Source: Myxococcales bacterium
Lineage (GTDB): Bacteria; Myxococcota_A; Polyangia; Polyangiales; Polyangiaceae
Length of the DNA stretch: 64,000 nt
Direction: 5' to 3'
NCBI GenBank assembly: GCA_016706225.1
Contig: JADJKB010000021.1
Location: forward strand, 1,240,001-1,304,000
The notes beneath the pieces were generated by a model that was not told where the DNA came from, searched no databases, and saw nothing but the letters and a program-made list of their open reading frames with translations. This document shows positions 9,068 to 17,478 of this stretch, piece by piece (position 1 is the first letter of the stretch; each line of letters opens with the position of its first letter). The position numbers and the translations under genes are program-made.

Positions 9068-9801
9068 TCCCCAAAGAAGCCCTCCGCCTTCGCGACCAGA
9101 TCTTCACCGAAGCTCATGCCCGAGGCGTTCGGCTCGAAGAACGCTTCCTCCGCCTGGAACGTGGGCTCCCGGTCCTTCGCCTTCGTCTCGGTGGTCGTGC
9201 CGTTCGAGGGTGCCACGTTGACCTGCCAGGCAACCCCAACGTTGCAGATTCCGGATACGCCCCCGACGTGATCACCGTCCACGGATCGGCGTGGAGGTCG
9301 TCGAAGATGTGGCCACGGAACCGGGAGGGTGGGTTCAGGATCGAGGCTGTCGTCGATCATATCGTTCGGCTCGCCGAGGCCGAGGTGTCCCGGACTGTTC
9401 CCGACCTGGTGGTCCCGAACGGCATCCCGGCATCGAGATCTGCCCTGGTCGTCATGCACCTGTCGGCGGTGAAGCTCGGCCTGGTCGAGTCGGGATCGAA
9501 GCCCGAGGTGCTCATGGAGAAGATCACGGACGAGAAGATCCGGGAGCGCATCGAAGAACACTTGGGCAGAGGGGGACTCACGGACGGTGATCTTCATCGC
9601 CTTGCCGACGCCAATGGGATGTTCTCCAGCAGGTCCACCAAGATCGACTTCGACCCGTTCGAGCTGCATTCGGACCGGTGGGTGCAGGTGCTCCGACTCG
9701 GCCGCATCGTGAACAGCAAGGTCGAGCACCAGCGCGTAGGTCGGACAATTGGGGTCGGGAGTGCTTTCGACAGGACTCGATCGGCTTTCGGCGCGACTTG
9801 A
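9064..9801 (+). CDS. hypothetical open frame, doubtful
   Basis: Opens with a GTG that overlaps the preceding stop (GTGA) and runs to 9801. From about 9250 onward codon positions behave like coding DNA (third positions mostly G/C) with segments such as MEKITDEKIRERIEEHLGRG. In the first 180 bases the minus strand has the better coding pattern (reading VAWQVNVAPSNGTTTETKAK and EEAFFEPNASGMSFGEDLV), so this stretch may join two unrelated gene fragments. No family recognised. Confidence 0.3.
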   Translation: MIPKEALRLRDQIFTEAHARGVRLEERFLRLERGLPVLRLRLGGRAVRGCHVDLPGNPNVADSGYAPDVITVHGSAWRSSKMWPRNREGGFRIEAVVDHIVRLAEAEVSRTVPDLVVPNGIPASRSALVVMHLSAVKLGLVESGSKPEVLMEKITDEKIRERIEEHLGRGGLTDGDLHRLADANGMFSSRSTKIDFDPFELHSDRWVQVLRLGRIVNSKVEHQRVGRTIGVGSAFDRTRSAFGAT

Positions 9802-9955
9802 TCGCCCCGGCGCCTCCGCGCTTTGGGTCTGCGAGAGGGGGAGCGCGCCATGAACCGAGCACGGAGGTGAGCAGGGTGGCCATCGGGACTCCTGCCACGG
9901 AGGGTAGCAGACACACGTTCGCCTCGCGGGGCACCTCTGCTCCGAGGCCCGCCGT

Positions 9956-11527
9956 CTACCAGTCGAACATCTCCACTTGTCCGCGCACCGCGCCCCGAAG
10001 CTCACCGGGCCCGCGACGGAGCACACGGCTCTTGAAGAACGGAGGCCCTCTGGCCGGCGACAACGGCGGCGGCTCGGTGGGCTGGCCGATGTGCCGCAAG
10101 AGCCGCTCGATGCCGACCGCCGAGATGACGAACGCGCGGAGCTTCATGGGCGCGCCGCACTGGGTACACTTTTCGACATCGATCTGGAACGTCCTCCTCA
10201 GGAGTTGAGCCCACGGCCAATAGCGAGAGCGATGCGAGGCTGGACGCTTCGGCTGCGGCTCGTCATGGGCGTGCGCGCCCGCCGTGGCATCGCCGTCGGG
10301 CGCGGGCGGAACGACGAGCGGCCGCAACTTGTGGGCGGCCGCAAGAACCCCCGCGTACCTCAGCGTATGAAATTTCGGAGGGGGCACCGCTGCGGCCAGG
10401 CGACACAGCAGCGACAGTGGATCGAGATCGATGGCGACGGTGCCGTCCCGGAACGGCCTACGAAGGCAGATGCGACGCGCTTCGTGATCCCCGGCGGGGG
10501 AAGCGAGACCGTCGGGCAACAGCTCGAGTCTCTCCTGGGCGATGGGCGGTCGGAGCACGTAGCGCACCAGCGCCTCGCGTCCTGCCGCATCGTGCCCGCT
10601 CGCAGTGGTGGCAGCGTGGAGCGAGAACCCGCTGTCGGTGACGGAGAGCGAGCCCACGACCTCGACACCCGGTGACGTGCGCAGTGCGACGGGCTCGCGG
10701 CGGCGGAGCTCCGGGCCGGCAGGTGCAAGCCCACTGACCGCCGCGGCAGCGAGCTGAGCCAGGGCGGGTTCGCGCTCGGCGAGCGTGTCTTCGAGCACCG
10801 TGAGCCCGCATGCGCTCTCGATGACTCGGGCCCTGACGAGGTAGCTCAAGATGCGGACGCGGAGCACCTGCATCAGGTCGGCGACGTCGCTGGTCTCGAG
10901 GCACGGCAGCTCATGAAAGGTCAGCTCGCCCGCGCTGCTCACCGCGAACACACCGTCGAGGGCGATGGTGTGCATGTGTGGATTCAACCGAAGGTCCGAA
11001 GAAACTCGTTGTATCGCGGTGACTGCGCCGCTCGTGCCGCGCAGAGTCCCGGTCTGTGCGAGCTTGCGGCGGTAGAAGCCGAGCACCGTATCCACGAAAA
11101 TGCGTGTCACTTTGCCGAGCAGCTTGCTGTCGTAGGCGAGCCGATAGCGAAGCTCGAACGGCAGCGTGAGCACGAACTGCCGCAGTGGCACGCGCGGCGG
11201 CAGCACGTGGTCGACCAAGTTCGCGGTGTGCTCCGCCATGCGTCGGCCCAGGCATGACGGGCAGAAACCACGCCCGTGGCACGAAAATGCGACTAGCTTC
11301 CGCTCGCTGCAGTCAGCGTTGGTGTAGGCGAGCAGCGCGAAGCCTCGACACAAGAGTCCGCAGGCGAGATAGCCCTCGAGCTCGGCGCGAACGAAACGCG
11401 GAAGCGACGTGGCGAACCCCAGCTCTGCTGCGGCGTACAGGCTGCGCAAATTCTCGCGCACGACCTGGTGCAAGCTGCCCGCCTCGGGTCGACGGCGCTC
11501 GTAGACGTACTCGCTCGGCGCCAGCAT
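9956..11527 (-). CDS. IS91-family HUH transposase, intact
   Basis: About 523 residues from the ATG at 11527 (MLAPSEYVYERRRPEAG). An earlier ATG at 11560 is possible, but the homologue at 4282 supports the later start. Domains in order: N-terminal zinc-binding region with CHGRGFCPSCLGRRM; HUH motif in LRLNPHMHTIALDG; central region FSLHAATTASG; conserved RYVLRPPIAQERL and FHTLRYAGVLAAA; C-terminal CTQCGAPMKLRA zinc pair. IS91-type enzymes nick and transfer single strands and move DNA from oriIS to terIS, often carrying neighbours. No frameshift or internal stop is visible, so this copy could still act on the broken one. Confidence 0.9.
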   Translation of the reverse strand: MLAPSEYVYERRRPEAGSLHQVVRENLRSLYAAAELGFATSLPRFVRAELEGYLACGLLCRGFALLAYTNADCSERKLVAFSCHGRGFCPSCLGRRMAEHTANLVDHVLPPRVPLRQFVLTLPFELRYRLAYDSKLLGKVTRIFVDTVLGFYRRKLAQTGTLRGTSGAVTAIQRVSSDLRLNPHMHTIALDGVFAVSSAGELTFHELPCLETSDVADLMQVLRVRILSYLVRARVIESACGLTVLEDTLAEREPALAQLAAAAVSGLAPAGPELRRREPVALRTSPGVEVVGSLSVTDSGFSLHAATTASGHDAAGREALVRYVLRPPIAQERLELLPDGLASPAGDHEARRICLRRPFRDGTVAIDLDPLSLLCRLAAAVPPPKFHTLRYAGVLAAAHKLRPLVVPPAPDGDATAGAHAHDEPQPKRPASHRSRYWPWAQLLRRTFQIDVEKCTQCGAPMKLRAFVISAVGIERLLRHIGQPTEPPPLSPARGPPFFKSRVLRRGPGELRGAVRGQVEMFDW

Positions 11528-11560
11528 GCTGGCGCGCACAGCACGTCGCGTTCCGTGCAT

Positions 11561-11876
11561 GCGTCCGAGTCATCTTGGGGACTTGCCGCGATGCCGATTG
11601 GCGATCGCCGCCACTTCGCCGCCGTTTTCGCCACCCCTGCCCCCGGACCGGCCAGGGCCACGCGTGGGCACCGGGAGCTGGCAAGACGGCGAGGCACATC
11701 TCGCCGCTTTCATCGAAGTGACGGCGTTGCCAGCTCGGACCGACGCGTCCCCTCCAGCCGCGTGAGCGCGAGCAGCGCCACGACGCCAGGGGTCTTGGCG
11801 AGACGCCCCTGCTCGCGCTCACCGGCTAAGGAGGGGACCGCGGAGCGAAGCGACGCGAGGGGAGGCAGGACAACAC
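11561..11876. other. non-coding flank with palindrome and start of a dispersed repeat
   Basis: No gene seen. It holds a GGCGATCGCC palindrome near 11,602 (compare 4174-4189) and, from about 11,750, the first copy of a repeat family seen again near 14,600 and 16,560, ending with the GGAGCGAAGCGACGCGAGGG type of sequence before the L,D-transpeptidase fragment. Confidence 0.4.
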
Positions 11877-12068
11877 ATGCCCTTCGCCCTGCACGCCGCC
11901 TACTGGCACGATCGCTTCGGCGAACCCAAGAGCGGCGGCTGCGTGAACCTCTCCCCGCGCGACGCAAAGTGGCTGTTCGAGTGGACGGAGCCGAGCGTGC
12001 CCGCGGCGTGGCACGGCGTGCGCTCTGGGGATGCGCGGGGGATGGGGACGTTGGTCAGAGTGCGGTGA
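11877..12068 (+). pseudogene. L,D-transpeptidase (YkuD) C-terminal fragment
   Basis: 63 residues starting MPFALHAAYWHDRFGEPKS, then GGCVNLSPRDAKWLFEW. This is the catalytic end of a YkuD-type L,D-transpeptidase, which cross-links peptidoglycan through the active Cys of the SHGC[VI]N motif. Here the motif reads SGGCVN, with Gly in place of His. The N-terminal two thirds of the enzyme are missing, and the upstream DNA is the dispersed repeat. Short identical pieces of the same gene recur at 14,720-14,766 and about 16,648-16,680. Confidence 0.75.
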
Positions 12069-14130
12069 GATCGCCAAGGCGAGATTTCTTGGGAGAAGGT
12101 GGTACGCAGGCCGGTGGCGCACCGCTGAGCTCGGAACCGTGACCGCGATCGCGCCGGATGACCCGCTACCGCTCGTGGCGCTGCGAAAACCCGCGGCGCT
12201 CGGCGGCGCTCGACGCGCGAGCGAAGTCCGGCGAGGGAACGACCGCCTGGCGTACGCGGTCCGACTGGTCACGGATGACGCCGTTCAGCAGGAGCTCGTT
12301 CAAGTGCTCGTCGATGCCGACACGGCGGAGCCTGCTGCGGTGATTCCGCTGTCTTCCGGCGGCAATGTCGCTTCCGTGAAGCTCGTGCCGAAAGTCATCA
12401 AGGTCGGACAGTCGGTGATCACGAATGAGCTCGTTTCGTTTCTACTCTGCAGCTTGTACGCAGGTCGGGGGCTCGACTCCGATTCGGTGCTGCGGCGGTT
12501 TTCAACCACGTATTACGCCTCGCAGCCCGATCCGTTCGCGCTGGTGTCGTGTAACGAATCGCCACTCGAGCGCATGGTGAACGCGAAGGACATCGTGACA
12601 TTCCGGGAAAATGCGCTCGTGTTCCCGTTCGAAGAGGCGAATCTGTTCCGAGACGACGATGACGTTTGGACTGGACCGGATCCCCTGCTCCCACACGCCG
12701 TGAACGACCAATACTGGGGTGAACGGGCGCTGCGCTTCCTGAAGAAGAGCGGCTACACTTTGCGTGAGGGCTCGGGCCAACCGGTCCGGTTCGTAGCCTG
12801 GCAGAAGGGCATTACCGAGCAGGCGAGGTTCACGAAGTTGAGTACACCGCTGGGCGACGAGAACGGCATCATCGCAGTCGGTGTCGGCGGACCGCACTTC
12901 AAGACCAGCGCGGATCCGATGGTGCTCGCCCACGAGCTCGCGCACTCGGTGTATTTCGACGTGCTTCCGGAGGCCGCCGACCAGACCGAGGAGAAGGCCA
13001 TCTCGGAGGGCATCCCGGACTGCTTCGCGATGGCAGCGATGAACGACATGCAACAGGAATGGGAGAACGACCCGATCAACAATCCCCCTCACCTCGGCTA
13101 TACCGACCCAGCGCTGGCCGACTACGCGCCGTTCAGCTTCTGGGCGGGCAGCTACGTGGACGACGCGCACCTGGCGACGCCCGGCTACCCGAACCTCTGG
13201 AATCCGAAGAAGAGCTGGCCGCTCCAGTGGCCGACACCGCTGTTCCGGTTCACACACTGGTCCGGTCTGCGTTCCTTGAAAACGGACTACGAGGAGGACA
13301 GCACACTCGTCGGCGGCCCCTGCCGCATGCTCGTCACGGGTGGCCCGTCAGTGGTAGCGGCGGGGCCGAGGGCAATCACCGCGGGGGGAAACACCGCAGA
13401 CGCATTGGCGTTCAGCAGCCAAGGCGTCGATCGACAGGAGGGGTTCAAACGCCTGACGAGGCTGATGCTATTTACCTTGATTGAAGCAAAGAATCACCCA
13501 ACCTCCTTCAACGATTTCATCGACGTGCTCGCCGCGAACGCGCAGGGGCTGGCCTTGGCCGAGTGGGGTGTTGGCGCTCAGAACTACGAAGAGAAGGTCA
13601 AGCGGGCATTCGGAGAGTACGGCTTTGGTCGCGGCCTCGAGAACGAGTCGCTTGGTAACACCGCAGCGAAGGTCAACCTGCTGGGCGTGGCGGCGGCGGC
13701 GAACCTGATCGCGGCGGGCAGCAATTTCTCACGCCCCATCGCGGGCAAACTCTGCAGTGGAGACGAGGACTTCTTCCTGGTCAACGAAGAAGCGGGGGTC
13801 GGGGATTCGATCCAATTCGGTGCGCTTGCCTCCGGGAATGCAGAACTCGAAGTCCGCTTCTTTCGCCACAAGGCCTGCCCGCTGGCCGAAACTGCACCGA
13901 AGACCTGTGCAGCGGGGTATCAGGTGTATCCCCCCGTCGACGCCGACGGCAACAGTCCAGAAACGCCGCCACCCCCGCCGTTCGTGTTCACCGGGTCGAG
14001 CGGTGGCGGCTGCCCACCCGGCGCGCCTTGCGGCGGTATCCACCTCAGGGGAAGTTCCGAGACGTATCCGTCTCACCGAGCCACGCGTGTGCGATCCGGG
14101 CCGACGGCACCCTTGCGTGCTGGGGCGTGA
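12031..14130 (+). CDS. thermolysin-like (M4) metalloprotease, both ends truncated
   Basis: 699 codons open, but the first 30 or so overlap the L,D-transpeptidase fragment and look non-native. From about residue 45 a propeptide-like region appears, then the zinc site LAHELAHSVYFD (HEXXH) and the downstream Glu helix EEKAISEGIPDCFA, the M4 arrangement. No signal peptide remains, so export is lost. The last 40 residues after FVFTGSSGGGCPPGAP do not fit a protease end; there the DNA switches to an RCC1-repeat gene in another frame. Residues from about 442 (DNA 13356-13448) are encoded by a 93-bp stretch found again at 15382-15474. Confidence 0.75.
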   Translation: MRGGWGRWSECGEIAKARFLGRRWYAGRWRTAELGTVTAIAPDDPLPLVALRKPAALGGARRASEVRRGNDRLAYAVRLVTDDAVQQELVQVLVDADTAEPAAVIPLSSGGNVASVKLVPKVIKVGQSVITNELVSFLLCSLYAGRGLDSDSVLRRFSTTYYASQPDPFALVSCNESPLERMVNAKDIVTFRENALVFPFEEANLFRDDDDVWTGPDPLLPHAVNDQYWGERALRFLKKSGYTLREGSGQPVRFVAWQKGITEQARFTKLSTPLGDENGIIAVGVGGPHFKTSADPMVLAHELAHSVYFDVLPEAADQTEEKAISEGIPDCFAMAAMNDMQQEWENDPINNPPHLGYTDPALADYAPFSFWAGSYVDDAHLATPGYPNLWNPKKSWPLQWPTPLFRFTHWSGLRSLKTDYEEDSTLVGGPCRMLVTGGPSVVAAGPRAITAGGNTADALAFSSQGVDRQEGFKRLTRLMLFTLIEAKNHPTSFNDFIDVLAANAQGLALAEWGVGAQNYEEKVKRAFGEYGFGRGLENESLGNTAAKVNLLGVAAAANLIAAGSNFSRPIAGKLCSGDEDFFLVNEEAGVGDSIQFGALASGNAELEVRFFRHKACPLAETAPKTCAAGYQVYPPVDADGNSPETPPPPPFVFTGSSGGGCPPGAPCGGIHLRGSSETYPSHRATRVRSGPTAPLRAGA
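13356..13448 (+). repeat. 93-bp direct repeat, copy 1 (inside the protease gene)
   Basis: Identical to 15382-15474 except one base (A versus G at 13398/15424). It encodes AAGPRAITAGGNTADALAFS here and the same residues in the plus frame of the second copy. The flanks differ on both sides, so one copy is a displaced fragment. Confidence 0.9.
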
Positions 14131-14495
14131 ACACTGACGGCCAGGCGTCGCCTCCGCCGGGCGCCTTCGTGCAGGTCAGCAGCGGACTCAATCACTCCTG
14201 CGCACGCAACATTGACAACGTGGTCGCGTGCTGGGGCCTTCGCGATGCTATTGGGGATCTGCACAACCGCGTGGCTCGCTCGGTTCACTGCGGTGAAGAA
14301 CGACACACCTGCGTCATCCACCTCGATGGACACATCGAGTGCGTCGGCTTGAACGACAAACTCAGCCACCCGCCCACCGGTCGTTTCGTCCAGATGGACA
14401 TCGGCGCCGATCACGCCTGCGCCGTGCGCACGGACGGCACGGTCGCATGCTGGGGAGAGAACTACTACGGCCAAGCGACGCCGCCTGCGAGGTAA
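14028..14495 (+). pseudogene. RCC1-repeat (BNR-like) protein fragment
   Basis: From TTG 14028 (frame real from about 14035) the sequence shows at least three RCC1-type repeats of about 40 residues: HACAIRADGTLACWGVNTDG, HSCARNIDNVVACWG and HACAVRTDGTVACWGENYYG. These seven-bladed propeller repeats are frequent in secreted myxobacterial proteins. No signal peptide and too few blades (7 are usual), so it is an internal or C-terminal fragment. It is joined out of frame to the protease gene at about 14,035. Confidence 0.75.
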
Positions 14496-14597
14496 CGGCG
14501 CGCGGTAAGGTTCTCGGTTCACGAGCCGGCGGCCAAACGCCCGGGCAGCCGCCGCCCCGCGGATCGAGCCACCGAAGCAAGCACACGCGTCTCCCCC

Positions 14598-14766
14598 CGC
14601 CGCGTGCGCGCGGGCATCGGCAAGGCGCTCGCAAGTCTTGGCACGACGCCTCCGCCCGCGCGCACCGGCGTTGGGGGAGACCGCCGAGCGCAGCGAGGCG
14701 AGTGGGGGCAACACCTCACATGCCCTTCGCCCTGCACGCCGCCTACTGGCACGATCGCTTCGGCGC
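14598..14766 (+). repeat. dispersed repeat, copy 2, with L,D-transpeptidase gene start fragment
   Basis: Contains GCGTTGGGGGAGACCGCCGA and GAGTGGGGGCAACACC followed by the same MPFALHAAYWHDRFG coding piece as at 11877. The piece ends after 47 bases at 14,766, where the DUF5615 toxin remnant begins. Related copies lie at about 11,750-12,010 and 16,560-16,690. Confidence 0.7.
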
Positions 14767-14771
14767 TCGAG

Positions 14772-15037
14772 GACGGCCAGAGCGGTGGGACCTTGGTCTG
14801 CGACACGAATCCCGACGAGGCGGACGATGCCAGCGTGAGGCCGCCGCAGAGCGACTGCGAGCTCCCCGAAGTCCTTGTCCAACGTCACGAGCACCCGTCC
14901 CTCGCGGTGCGCCAGCGCGACGATGGCATCGTCCCCGGGATCCACTTCCCACTCTCCCGTCCAGACAACGTCGTGTCCGTGCCCGCGAAGCACCTCCGCA
15001 GCCTCCCCGACACGCAGGTGTCGAGCAGGACCTTCAC
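14772..15037 (-). pseudogene. DUF5615 (PIN-like) toxin, frameshifted and truncated
   Basis: GTG at 15037-15035, overlapping the antitoxin stop (GTGA), starts KVLLDTCVSG. About ten codons later the continuation EAAEVLRGHGHDVVWTGEW is found in a different frame, then DAIV and GRVLVTLDKDFGELA with the second conserved Asp pair. Sequence homology stops at about 14,772, where the dispersed repeat begins, so the C-terminal strand/helix of the roughly 115-residue family is lost. DUF5615 proteins are PIN-fold toxins partnered with DUF433 antitoxins. Confidence 0.75.
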
Positions 15038-15288
15038 GTCCCGGTCTTCAGGTCGAAGCTCTCGATGCGCTCGTGCGCGACCACGCGGCGCGCGTAGACA
15101 AGGCAAGCTCGAACGTCCTCGCGCTCCAGCCACGGATAGCCGTCCAAGATGGTCTCCACGGAGTCCCCTACCGCCAGCATGTCGAGGACGTGCTCGACGG
15201 CCAAGCGTCGCCCGCGAATGATGGGCTTGCCGCCGAAGATCTCGGGGTTCACGGTGATTCGCTCGAGGAGCTTGTGCTCATCCGTCAT
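15034..15288 (-). CDS. DUF433 antitoxin
   Basis: 84 residues, MTDEHKLLERITVNPEIFGG then KPIIRGRRLAVEHVLDMLA and ILDGYPWLEREDVRACLVYA. This is the complete DUF433 fold (helix-turn-helix-like), which normally pairs with DUF5615 toxins. Length and motifs are normal. It is the only intact half of this pair; the toxin downstream is broken. Confidence 0.85.
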   Translation of the reverse strand: MTDEHKLLERITVNPEIFGGKPIIRGRRLAVEHVLDMLAVGDSVETILDGYPWLEREDVRACLVYARRVVAHERIESFDLKTGT

Positions 15289-15381
15289 GAGGGGCTGCGC
15301 AAAGCGTACACTCGGAGACTTGTTCTGTCACGTTGAGGGGCGCCCACAGGGCGGATGACTTCGAGACGTGGGTGGCAGGGG

Positions 15382-15474
15382 AGCGGCGGGGCCGAGGGCA
15401 ATCACCGCGGGGGGAAACACCGCGGACGCATTGGCGTTCAGCAGCCAAGGCGTCGATCGACAGGAGGGGTTCAA
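15382..15474 (+). repeat. 93-bp direct repeat, copy 2 (at the end of the DDE transposase remnant)
   Basis: Same sequence as 13356-13448. It begins exactly where homology to the transposase C-terminus is lost, so I take this as the displaced copy and the protease gene as its home. Confidence 0.85.
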
Positions 15475-16545
15475 CCCGGTGGACGAACCAGAGAACGAGG
15501 ACGGAGTAGAGGAGTCCGACCAGGGGAGCGACGCGAAGGACCGCCGCTTCCTTGCGCGCCTGTGAGTCGGCGAAGCGAGAAGAGTTGCTTGGCCTCGCGG
15601 AAGAAGACCTCGATGCCCCATCGGCCGGCGTAGGTTTCCAGCAGAGTGACGACGTCCAGAGACGCATCGCTCGAGAAGAAGACCCGACAGAAGAGACGTC
15701 CGGTCGAGCATTCGACGATGACGCTCCGAAGCAGGCGAGTCCCCGTCGCGCGGTACCACTGCGCGACGAGCGTCTTGTAGCGGATCGTGGTCAGGCGACC
15801 GTAGAGCATGGCCGTCGTGGTCTGCCAGGGCGTTCGACCATCGGCGGCGATCTTCTCCGGCTTGCGGAGCAGTTTACCCCGCTTGCGTCGACGACCGCCT
15901 TTGCTCGAGTTCGAGGGTTGCGGCGGTGCTTCGGTGAGGACCGCGTCTGGCCTCATCGCACCGAACAGCACGACCTGCGCCGGCAGACCGCGCGTTACGG
16001 TGTCGTTGCAGTAGGCGGAATCGGCGGCGAGCTCGACACGACGCTCGACGACCCAGCCGAGCAGGACATCGAGCATCTCGTGGGCGAGCTCGGTCTTCTT
16101 CTTGTAGAGCGCATGCTTTTTCTCGCACTCCTTCAGATTGCGATAGAGACGGAACAGGACGGGTAGCGCCCAGGCCCGCGTCGAGAAGGGGAGACGGACG
16201 ACGACGGCAAGCACGACCCAGCAATGCCCGAACGTGAAGACGCGGCACAGCTTGGTCGAGCGCACGGGGTCGAGATGGCTGCCGATCCCGAAGACGTGCG
16301 GGCCCTTTCTTCGATGCGATCGTGTCATCGATGACGACGCGCAGCGTTCCGCGAACGAGCCGTCGCTGCAAGCAGCTGAAGACATTGAACCCGAGAACGT
16401 CTGGGCTCCAAGAGCCGCGCGAGAAGAAGCGATGGAACGCTTCCCAGTGGCAGCGCGCCGAGACGTCCGTCACGACGAGCGCCTCCGTCACAGCGCGAGG
16501 TCCGTGCGCCAAGATGCAGCGGTGATCACGCGGCGAGGCTCGCGT
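15475..16545 (-). pseudogene. IS701/IS4-like DDE transposase, frameshifted and 3'-truncated
   Basis: Read in three frames. The N-terminus (RCILAHGPRAVTEALVV, HWEAFHRFFSRGSW, VIDDTIASKKG with the first catalytic Asp) is in one frame. Then GPHVFGIGSHLDPVRSTKLC through LAADSAYCNDTV (second Asp) and YAGRWGIEVFFREAKQ (the Y-RW-IE motif with the catalytic Glu) is in a second frame. The tail ADSQARKEAAVLRVAPLVGL is in a third. Frame changes are near 16,305 and 15,595. The C-terminal 40 or so residues are replaced by the 93-bp repeat. Inactive remnant. Confidence 0.85.
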
Positions 16546-16559
16546 ATCGGCAAACCGCC

Positions 16560-16690
16560 CGCGCGACGCGCTTGGCGACACCCGACGGGGTGCACGCCGC
16601 GTTGGGGGAGGCCGACGAGCGCAGGCAGCGCGAGTGGGGGCAGCACCAGAGTGGACGGAGCCGAACGTGCCCGCGGTGGCGGCGCCCGTG
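16560..16690 (+). repeat. dispersed repeat, copy 3, with L,D-transpeptidase gene end fragment
   Basis: GCGTTGGGGGAGGCCGACGA and GAGTGGGGGCAGCACC resemble copy 2, but are followed directly by GAGTGGACGGAGCCGAACG, a piece of the L,D-transpeptidase gene that lies 3' of the one in copy 2 (compare 11,978-12,010). A GC-rich stretch with CCCGCGTGCGCGCGGG follows at about 16,705-16,720. Confidence 0.65.
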
Positions 16691-16751
16691 GCAACGAACC
16701 CCGCCCGCGTGCGCGCGGGAATCGGAAGGTCGCTCGCGAGTGGCCGCGCCT

Positions 16752-17285
16752 CTAGGGCGCGCAGACGCCTTTGCGTATGGTCATGGGTCCGCTGGAGGGC
16801 ATGCACGTACGTGCGCCGGGGCAGTCCCCCAGCGCGGCAGGATCGCAAAGGATGATTGTTTTGGGGCCCGCGCAGTTTTCCTCGAGTACACACTGGGCGC
16901 TCTCGATGCACTGCTCGGGGTTTTGATCGGAACAGGTCGCCGCGAGGCTCGCGCAGCAGAAGGTGCCCGCCTTGCCCTGTGCGACGCAGTCCGACTTGTC
17001 ATCGCAGCTGGTGCTCTGCGTGTACTTTGCAGGGCAGTTGCCCGAACACTCGGTCGAGAGCACCTGGGAATCGTTGCTCGTGAAGCAGCATTTCTTGAGC
17101 TGTGTGGCATCGCAGGCGAGACTCCCGCAGCGAACCACGGCCGCCCCGGCGTCCGCGCCCCCGGCGCCGGCCGCTCCACCCCCGCCGCCCACGGCCTCGT
17201 TGGTCGAGCTCGAGCTGCATTGAAGGGCCAGGAGGGCGAAGAAAAGGTGCGGCGCGCGTCCTGCTTGGCTCGGGAACGAGGTCAT
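16752..17285 (-). CDS. Cys-rich lipoprotein
   Basis: 177 residues from ATG 17285 (MTSFPSQAGRAPHLFFALLA), chosen because it places a lipobox (LALQC) at the expected distance; the frame is open further upstream without a signal. A Gly/Ala linker is followed by a domain with about 18 Cys, such as CDATQLKKCC, CSGNCPAKYTQSTSCDDKSD and CPGARTC. Probably outer-membrane or surface anchored and disulfide stabilised. No family recognised. Confidence 0.65.
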   Translation of the reverse strand: MTSFPSQAGRAPHLFFALLALQCSSSSTNEAVGGGGGAAGAGGADAGAAVVRCGSLACDATQLKKCCFTSNDSQVLSTECSGNCPAKYTQSTSCDDKSDCVAQGKAGTFCCASLAATCSDQNPEQCIESAQCVLEENCAGPKTIILCDPAALGDCPGARTCMPSSGPMTIRKGVCAP

Positions 17286-17478
17286 GGGCTCGGGTGCTCC
17301 TGTTGAGGATGTTAGATCCGCGTCGCAAAAAGCGCCACGCGGCGCGGCAGGAGCTTCGGCTTGCCGTAGGGCTCCCAAAGCGAGGGGTGCTGCCTCGGCG
17401 CCCAAAAGTCGCCAGGCGCGCTTGCGTTTGTGTCGCCGAACGCGCGAGCAGCTCCGCTGTTGACGCTACCCGCTCGGG

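Noticed and set aside
15382..15474. Terminal repeat of an insertion sequence
   Set aside because: The other copy lies inside a protease coding region in the same orientation, without target duplication or inverted partner.
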